Shown: piece by piece, positions 45,401 to 52,700 of the stretch
Layout of the letters: each line of letters starts with the position of its first letter
Numbering within the stretch: position 1 is the first letter of the stretch
From: Candidatus Nitrospira nitrosa
GTDB lineage: Bacteria; Nitrospirota; Nitrospiria; Nitrospirales; Nitrospiraceae
Reading direction: 5' to 3'
Assembly: GCF_001458735.1 (NCBI RefSeq)
Contig: NZ_CZQA01000009.1
Coordinates: 310,001 to 374,000 of the forward strand
Length of the DNA stretch: 64,000 nt
Notes under the pieces: model-generated
The model's database searches: none
What the model saw: the letters and a program-made list of their open reading frames with translations, nothing else
Told to the model about the DNA's origin: nothing
Position numbers and translations under genes: made by a program

Positions 45401-46696
45401 CAAGGGCAGCAGCCCGACGCAGGTCTCCGGCTGCGCCGCCGCACCGGTGAGCACAGCAGTCATGGCTTCTCTCAGGATCGAAAGCGCCGCCGTATGAACC
45501 AGTTTCGAATCGGCCTGCAGTCGCAACTGGATCGACCGGCTTCGTCTCGTACAGGTCAAGGTCAGCTTGAGTGGCTCGAATCGGACAGCCGACGGCTCGA
45601 ACGAGAAGACGATATCTCCGGTCTGCGCGAACGATCCCAGTGTTTGAAACTCAAATCCCACTAGTTCCGTCGTTGTAAAGTCGATTCCTTCGGCCCTGCC
45701 GTCCCACAGGAAGTACTCCTGCCACTCTCGTACCTGCTGCTGGTCGGACCAGACTGCAGCCGCCAGCTCCCGAAATGGTGTGTCCAGGTCGATCCGGCAC
45801 CGCAGAGGCACCCACTTGGCGAAGAGTCCCATCCCCGACTCCAGCTCGTCGTATTTTCTCCCGTCGCTGAGCAGAGCCATGAGATATTCCGGACGGTCAC
45901 CGACCCGGCCCAGCACGACCTGCCAGGCGGCCAACAGCAACGCTTCTACCGGCGTCTCATACCGTTCGGACAGAGCCAGCAACGATGCAACAACTTCTCC
46001 ACTCAAGTTCCAGACAAGCGTCTCTGTCGGCCAGCCGCCGGTCTCTTGTCGTGTACACTCGAACGGTAACGTCATCGAAGCTTGGTCTACCAGCATGTCT
46101 CCCCAGAACCGCCGGCCATTGGCAGCATCCTGGTCCGCGAGCAACTCGTTCTGCCATTCGGCAAACTGGGTGTACTGCACCGGTTCCTCATGACCCTTAT
46201 GCCCGGCGGCGCCGTAACCGGCGGCGATCTCACCGGCCAAGTTATGAAGCGTCCTGGCATCGGCGCACATGGCCGGTAGGCTGATCAGAAGCCAATGCTC
46301 GTGATCCGACAGTCGGCACAGAGTGCAGCGGACCGGCGGCCCCTGTTCCCAATCAATCGTCTGACGACGATGCTCCTCCAACAGCTCATCACGTGTTGTT
46401 GCGCGCATCGCCGCGTCGGTTGACTGAATATCGACGGTCTCCCAGACGGGCCTGCAGTCCTCAGCGATGACTTGTAAAGGTACCTTTACCCCTGGTTCCC
46501 TGCAGAATAGCGTTCGAAACGCTTCGTGTTTGTCCACCGCCGCATGCACAGCCCGTTCGAGGCGGACGCGGTCCAGTATGCCCTGGATGCTCAGTGTTCC
46601 CTGAGTCCAGACGGCTCCGAACGTTTGTTGAAGCACCCACAGACGCTTTTGTTGAGGAGAAAGCCGGAACCCTTGTACAGCTATAGTCGGTTGCAT
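39482..46696 (-). CDS. NRPS-C: Cx-A(Asp)-PCP-C-A(X)-PCP-TE
   Basis: A 2404-residue terminal NRPS. Residues about 10-440: condensation-like domain in which the HHxxxDG motif is replaced by SLPAMCADA (about 142), so it is probably not catalytic. About 455-960: adenylation (YTSGSTGVPKG about 609); code read by hand D-L-T-K-V-G-H-I-G-K, the known Asp code. PCP about 1000 (LGGHS). C2 with HHIVSDAW (about 1199). A2 (about 1679) with code D-I-W-E-L-T-A-D-D-K, unassigned. PCP2 about 2072. Thioesterase about 2130-2390 with GWSNG (Ser about 2201), which releases or cyclises the product. ATG seven bases past NRPS-B. Confidence 0.95.
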   Translation of the reverse strand: MQPTIAVQGFRLSPQQKRLWVLQQTFGAVWTQGTLSIQGILDRVRLERAVHAAVDKHEAFRTLFCREPGVKVPLQVIAEDCRPVWETVDIQSTDAAMRATTRDELLEEHRRQTIDWEQGPPVRCTLCRLSDHEHWLLISLPAMCADARTLHNLAGEIAAGYGAAGHKGHEEPVQYTQFAEWQNELLADQDAANGRRFWGDMLVDQASMTLPFECTRQETGGWPTETLVWNLSGEVVASLLALSERYETPVEALLLAAWQVVLGRVGDRPEYLMALLSDGRKYDELESGMGLFAKWVPLRCRIDLDTPFRELAAAVWSDQQQVREWQEYFLWDGRAEGIDFTTTELVGFEFQTLGSFAQTGDIVFSFEPSAVRFEPLKLTLTCTRRSRSIQLRLQADSKLVHTAALSILREAMTAVLTGAAAQPETCVGLLPLLSESKRSRLLHTGHGTAHPLQTAQSLVTLFEHQAEARPDATAVVCGDCRLTYAELNARANQVAHGLNRRGVGQGDLVGLCVERSVEMVAGLLGVLKSGAAYVPLDPENSMVRLTFEIAQAGIAVVLTQAKWRQRLPATGTTALGLDFQDWAFAEEPSGNPDRMVHPMELAYVIYTSGSTGVPKGVAVTHLGVVNYTGYICRAVHAEAGLSYATVSTLSADLGNTVIFASLVSGGCLHVIGYDTATDGRKFGEYCANHPIDVLKIVPAHFQSLLATAEDHEVLPRGQLVLGGDVLSHALADHITASGRCRLLNHYGPTETTIGCLTFPVEAQHEDVRLSTTVPIGRPIDNAEAYILDERLDQLPVGIPGELYLGGAGLARGYLGRPDLTAQRFVPHPFASQPGSRLYKTGDLARILPDGTVEFLGRTDFQIKLRGYRIELGEIEARLTEHPGIQQAVVTARASQAGEKYLAAYIVARDSAGEPAGWREFLKECLPDYMIPTALLCLPALPLNQNGKVDRALLPEPEAYLASNRRYVAPRNPSEEMLTGIWATILKRDRIGIHDDFFDLGGHSLLATQVMARVRSVFRVELPLRTLFEATTVAQLAEAIQSARLQDGDMDMPPVSRVQHDGPVPLSFSQQRLWVLTQLEPDGASYNLPIALRLSGTLDVKALEWSVNELVRRHEVLRTTVALSDGQPIQIVAPATALPLPVVTLDHHVDKSEREAAVLRLATAEAQRPFELAYGPMLRVTLLRLDVEEHVLLLTMHHIVSDAWSSHILVREMTELYVAQVQSRPAALPELPVQYADFAIWQRQWLSGTRLDRQLDYWKKRLADALEPLNLLMDHPRPPVQTSHGASLTVSLSPELSSAMTELSRREGVTLFMTLLAGFYALLFKYTGRPDLVVGSPIANRTRSEIEGLIGFFVNTLALRADLSGSQTIRELLALVRQVCLGAYTHQDVPFEKLVEVLQPVRDVSYSPIFQVMFELQNAPTSELAVPGLQIATVDVEPLTAKFDLTLSLCENEAGLTASMEYNSDLFSADSVMRMLRHYELILQGMAVQPDTTIEDLRLLTDEKQRLLTDWNVGPRLSLPDRSFAQLFEAQASATPDRVAAVCMDRRVTYQELNRRANRVAHALRLKGVEPEMVVAVLGDRNLDFLAMLLGIVKTGGMYLPLDTGHPDHRLRHMLAESRPRVLLTTETSRQRVMPLQEGLSEHEPSTLLTMEETQSSVNDEMNPFTSVHPRGAAYVIYTSGSTGTPKGAIVEHRGMLNHLWGKLQTLELTADDVIAQTASQCFDISIWQFLAPLLCGGRVCIVPDDIAHDPGRLLHHVEAAGVTILEAVPAMLQGMLDMAANSGESEPALVRLRMVLPTGEALPASLCRRWLARYPVVPLINAYGPAECADDVALYPVTQIPEEHVTFMPVGRPVPNIELYVLSPSLKPLPIGVVGELCVAGVGVGRGYLCDSAKTAEAFIPHPFACEPGARLYRTGDTAKYLPNGDIQFLGRMDHQVKVRGFRIELGEVEAQLLEHPEVHEAVVVVKEDVGGDKRLVAYVAGGASHETLHEFLRERVPDYMVPSTIVVLESLPRNANGKVDRRSLPEPDLRGSLQTFVAPRTDMETRLAREWAEVLGLPQVGIHDNFFDLGGHSLTAVQLVSRIQRIIGNPIALLDLFQAPTVAGLVERISGQAEAASSPFVVLQAGREGAPLFCFDPTGTHVAAYQSVAYSLGQEQPVYGLPLGWIFSEPWNRLSMDLIAARYAVIIRDRQKDGPYLLLGWSNGGAIALAVAQQLERQGQSVNFLGILDTQFQTMSDSTDSVEEELLHYIQGDRREAFLAVPEVERQALSDALKRLGDEDRVEYGIRWAQDRKLLSREESEASIAALKVAYALDRESAGMLRAAVQNPLQAPIHAWWTSATLRKHGKAPVDWSVCTRGIAVSETVHGEHADVVRSIQVHQRISEILSMLRGGRAQEESYAVQP

Positions 46697-46703
46697 GACG
46701 CCT

Positions 46704-49700
46704 CTATACAGTCACTGCGAGAACATCTCGTTGATTGATCATCTCTCCCATCGCCACGACGATCTTCCGCGGTCCGACGAACGGCAATCGGGCGTGGGCT
46801 ACCAGCATGTTGTCGAGCATAAGCAGGTCTCCGTTTTGCCAGGGAAACCGGACCGACGTCCGTTCATAGAGTTCACCGATTTCCGCCGCCACGTCATCCT
46901 CGATCGGAGAGCCGTCGCCGAAGTACACATTGCGCGGTACTCGCTCGATGCCCAGCACATCGACCAGAGAACTTCGGACCGCCGGCTCAAGGTACGAGAT
47001 GTGATGCAGTTGAATCTGGTTGAAGAACACCCAGTCGCCGGTTCTTGGGTGCTTGATGATGGCCGGACAGATCTGTCTGGTGCGCAGCCCTCCGTCGGAC
47101 GTCCAATCCCATTCGACACCGTGCTGTCGACAGATCTGTTCGACGACGGCCTTGTCATCGGCATGAAAGAAATCCTGCCAGCTGACGTCGAAACCGGGAG
47201 TGAAATTTCTCACATACATCAGCGCCAGTTCCTGAAATTTCTCACGCAACTCCGGTCGCAGGCGTTCACACATTTTTCGGCAATCCACGATGGGCGTCTC
47301 CCCACCCTGCTGCGCCGCTTGCACGCAGAAGAACGACTGTTTCAACGGCCATCGATGCAAATGTGAGCTTTCGTTGTGAAAGAGAATGGTCCGGTCGGCC
47401 GGATAGGGCGTGGATCCGTACAGATGCCGCCCGGCTTTCTCCCGCGGCAGATCCCCGTATTCGCCGAACAGCGTGGGGCATAGCGCCTGAGCGACCTGCT
47501 CGAAATCCTCAGCTCCCTTGAGCGAAAATCCTCGAAACAGGATGGCTCCGTGCGCGAGTAACTCCTGCTCAACCTTCTCCCGATTGTCTTGTCCCCACGC
47601 GGCCAGATCTACGTCCTCGACCGCCGGTTGTATGACCAGAGGCAGAGTCTGATCCGCCTCGAGATATCCACGCTCGACCAGCGTCCGCTGAGCGAGCGGC
47701 ACCGCCTTCGGCTGAATGTTCTTGAACCGTTTGAACCTGCTTTCCTCACGTTGTTTGGCTTCGATCATGGCAGACTCCTTTTCCGTATGAGACAAGATCT
47801 CGATCGCGGACAGCCTGGCCTCCGGATGGGCGACGATGCTCCCGAGCAGTGTCACGAACCGATCCGACAAGACGGCGATCGTAGAGGCATCCAATAGGTC
47901 CGTGTTATATTGCCAGAGGCCTGTCAAACCATCCTCAGCGTCTTCCATAAACAAGGCGAGATCGAACCGTGCCACCTCGCTTTCGAACTCGAGCGCCCCG
48001 ACTTCCAGTCCCGGCAGTTCCATGGAAGGCGGCGGCACGTTTTGCAGGACAAGGAGCGCCTGAACCAGTGGATTGCCTCCCAAATCGCGCTTGAGCTTCA
48101 GGGCTTCCACAATTTTTTCAAACGGCAGGTCCTGATGCGCATAGGCCTCCAACGCTGTCCGTCGTACCTGCCCCAGCAACTCCAGGAAGGTAGGATTACT
48201 GCCGAGGTCGGTACGGAGCGGCAGGAGGTTCACGAAAAAACCGATCAATCCTTCCGTCTCTTCACGGTTGCGGTTGGCCACGTCGGTGCCGACCAGAATA
48301 TCTTCCTGTCCCGTCGTACGGAAAAGCAGAGTGTTGAATGCCGCCAGAAACGTCATGAACAGGGTCACGCCCTGCTTGCGGCTCAACGCGCGCAGCCGGT
48401 CGGCGTGCTCTGCGGGGATCGTGAAGAGGTGACGGGCGCCACGAAAAGTCTGCACGGCGGGACGCGGCCGGTCCGTCGGCAATTTCAAGACCGGCGGGTT
48501 GACGCCCAACCGTTGCTTCCAATAGGCGAGATGCCCGTCCAGCACCGATCCTTGCAGCCGCTGTCGCTGCCAGCGGGCGAAATCCGCGTACTGAATAGGC
48601 AATGTCGGCAGCACCTCGCCCAAGTTGCCCGCTTGCCCGACCAGAGCCTGATAGAAGACCGCCACCTCGTTGGCCAACAGCGTCATCGACCAAGCATCCG
48701 CAGCAATATGATGGAGTGTGACGAGCAAGACGTAGTGCCGCTCGGCCAAACGGAGCAGCCTGGCGCGAATGGGCCGGTCCTGATCCAACCGGAACGACCG
48801 CCGGACCTCCACTGAGGCGGCTTCGCGTACGGCCTCATCCCGCCGGTCGTCAGGCAGTCCGCTCAGATCATCAAGTGGCAGGACGAACTCATCCGCCGTG
48901 CCGATGAGCTGTACCGGTTCGCCGTTGACCTCGCGGAACGTCGTTCTCAGTGTTTCGTGTCTGGCGATCACTTGCTCGAAACTCTTCGACAAGGCATCGG
49001 CATCGAGCGTGCCAGTGAGTCGTAAAGCAAACGGGAGATTGTACGACCACCCGTCCGGCTCCAACTGTGACAGGAACCACAAGCGTTGCTGGGCAAAGGA
49101 CAATGGGAGCGGCCCAAGTCGATCGAGAGATACAAGCGGTGCGGATGTGACCTTATCTTCACCAGAACATGCTTGCTCAATAACAGCACTCAGCGCCTCA
49201 ACCGTCGGCGCCTCGAAAAGGTTTCGAAGCGGCAAGTCGATCTGGAACGAGGTCCGGATGCGAGAAACGACCTGCGTGGCGAGCAGCGAATGGCCGCCCA
49301 GTTCGAAGAAATTGTCGTGAATGCCGACATGCTTCACGCCGAGGATTTCGGCCCAGATCCCAGCCACAATTTCCTCAACCGCAGTGCGGGGAGCATCACC
49401 GCAGGGTGACAGGTCCGAATCCTCCGGCATGGGAAGAGCCTTTCGATCAATCTTGCCGTTAGGCGTCAACGGCAGGGAATCCAGGAACATCACCACGGCA
49501 GGGACCATGTAGTCCGGCAACGTTTCGGCCGTGAACGATCGAATCATCGAGGCATCGCGCGCGGTGCTTTCGCTCACAACATACGCCACCAGCCGCTTGT
49601 CTCCCGGCCGGTCTTCCCGGGCCATCACGACCGTCTCACGCACGGCAGGATGCTGACGCAGGCGCGATTCGATCTCCCCGAGTTCGATACGATGGCCACG

Positions 49701-52700
49701 AATTTTCACCTGATGATCGACACGGCCCAGAAACTCCAGTGTTCCGTCAAGCCTATACCGAGCCTGATCACCGGTTCGATAGAGCCGCTGTCCCGGTTTC
49801 GTCCCAAATGGATCGGGAGTGAATCGCTCAGCAGTCAAATCTGGCCGTTGCCAGTACCCTCTCGCTACCCCATCGCCGCCGATATATAGTTCTCCCGACA
49901 CTCCTATCGGGACAAGATTGGCTTCTGCATCGAGCAGATAAATCTGCGTGCTCGCGATCGCTCGTCCCAACGGAACGGCCTCATCACACTCGCTCACACG
50001 AGCCATCATCGACCATACGGTCGTCTCGGTCGGTCCATAGAGATTCCATATCTCAAGGCCTTGAGCGAGAAACTTGTTCGCTAACTCACGTGACAAGGCT
50101 TCACCACCACACAGCACACGTACCGGAGGGACAGCCCCGGCATCGAGCAACAGGCGCCATCCTGAAGGCGTTGCCTGCATGACGGTGACGCCTCTCTGGA
50201 CCAGTGCCTGTGCCAATCGAGGCCCATCGACAACGATGTCGCGGCTAAGCACGACCACTTTGGCCCCCACCACCAGTGGCAGGAACCATTCCAAGAGCGC
50301 GATGTCGAACGAGATGGAGGTCGTCGCCGCCAGCACATCCTGACTGGACAGCTGTAACGTATCCTGCATGGCTAAGAGAAAATTCACGGCACTGCCCTGT
50401 CGGACCATCACCCCCTTAGGTCGACCAGTTGATCCCGATGTGTAGATGACATAGGCCAGCTGATCGAGGCTGCGGGGAACAGGTGGTTTTTCCCTCGACT
50501 CACGGCCAATCAGTTCCCAGTCGTACAGATCGATCACCGCCCGTTGTTTGATCTCAAGGTTGACCGGTAGCGATCCCTGCGCCACCACTACCGAGACCTG
50601 GGCATCATGCAGCATGTAGCTTAGCCGTTCAGTCGGATATGTCGGATCTAGCGGAACGTAGGCGCCGCCAGCCTTGAGAACTCCCAGCATCGCGACCAAC
50701 AGATTTCTCGATCGCTCCAGACAGATTCCCACTTTCACATCCGGCCCCACACCTCGCTTGCGCAAGTAGTGCGCCAACTGATTCGCTTTAGCATCGAGCT
50801 CCCGATAGGTCACGTCCACACCGTTGTCCGATAGGGCGATACGTTCAGGCGTCCGAGCCACTTGCGTTTCGAATAAATCAGGCAAACACTGGTCGCCCAT
50901 GTTGAATCGTCGCTGGTCGCACCAGTCCTTCAAGAGCTGTTGGCGTTCTTGATCGGAGAGAATGGACAATTCGGACAACCGAGCGTCCGGCTTCCTGATC
51001 ATCTCATCCAAGATGCCGGTCCAATGGCGGACGACCTGCCCAATCATCTCGTCACTCAGGCGACGACGATCGTAGGAAAAGATGGCTGTGAGTCGTTCTT
51101 CCGGCACCACGGTGATCGTGAGTGGATAGTTCGTCCACCCTTCGACATCGACGGACTCGATACCGAACGTACTGCCGTATTCCTGAACCGTCTTGTCGAG
51201 AAGATAGTTTTGAAACACGAGTACGCTGTCGAACAGGGATGTTCCCCGTTGGATATCACTCCATCCTTGAATCTGCACCAGCGGAGTCGCCTCATACTGG
51301 CGCAGCTCGACGTTGACCGCTTGCAGGGTTCGAAGCCAGTCTCCGAGCTGCTCGACCGGCACCATCCGCACCCGTAGCGGCATGGTATTGATGAACACAC
51401 CAAGAACGGAATCGCTGCCCATCAACTCCTGAGGTCTGCCCGAAACCGTCACGCCGAACATGACATCGCCGGTATCGCAGTACCGACGGAGCAACAAGGC
51501 CCAGGCCCCTTGAATGACCGTGTTCAGCGTCACATGCTGAAATCGAGCCAACTGCTCCAGGCCTCGCAAGACTGAAGGGGGTAACTCCACACGCTGTTCA
51601 CCGTAAGGCGCGGACTCGGCAGCAGAATCCGCTACCTGCTCTGGTAATCGAGTCGGCTGTTCGAAACCACGCAGATACTCCCGCCAAAACTGCTCGGCCG
51701 CTGAGAGGTCCTGCTGCAACGACCACCGGATGTATTCCCGATAAGAAGGCGCAGGGGTCACCGCCACGGCCTCGCCACGTCGAAGGCGTTCGTAAGTAGT
51801 CATGACCTCCTGCACCAACAACGCCTGGCACGATCCATCCAAAATCGCATGATGCAAACTCCAGACGATCCACCACGAGCGCTCCGTCCGTCGGATCAAC
51901 GTCAGACGCATCAGCGGCGGTCGATCAAATGTGAATCCGCGAAGACGGTCGGCCGAGAGATAGTCCCGCAACACGTCTTGCCTGGCAGCCTCATGGGCGA
52001 GATGCCGCCAATCGAGATGTTCCACGGACAACTGAGCACGACGGACCACGGCCTGCAGCAGTTCGGGCGCAACGTCCCACACGAATCCCGTCCTGAGAAT
52101 TGTGTGCCGATCCACTGCATGCTGCCAGGCATCCTCAAATACCTCCGGGTCCAGTCCTTGGGTGAACGCATAAACGACCTGATTGTGATAGGCCCCCGCG
52201 TCTTCACCATGGAGACTATGAAACAACATCCCCTGCTGGATCGGTGACGCGGGATAGAGATCCTCGAGTTCTGCTCCATGAAGAGCCAGGAGCGTGCGGA
52301 CCTGTTCCTCATGACCCCCTGCGAATGCAAACGGTTTCGAGGTAACCGTCTCCGCACGCCCGATAGGCTCATCCACCACAGAACCGGCGGCTTCAAGAGC
52401 GGCTGCGATAGCCGCCACTGTATTATGTTGAAAGACTAGTTTCGGGCTCACCTTGAGAGCCGCCCGATGGGCCCTTGCCACCACCTGGAGACAGAGGATC
52501 GAATCGCCTCCGATTGTAAAGAAATTGTCATGGATGCCTACGCGATCCAGATGAAGGACCTCCCCCCAGATCTGCGCGAGCGTCGTTTCGACCTCGTTTC
52601 GGGGAGAGACATAGGAGTCATTCGGCTGCGCCCGCCCCTGTTCCGGATCCGGAAGCGCCGCTCGGTCGATCTTGCCGTTAGCGGTAAGAGGAAGTGCTTC

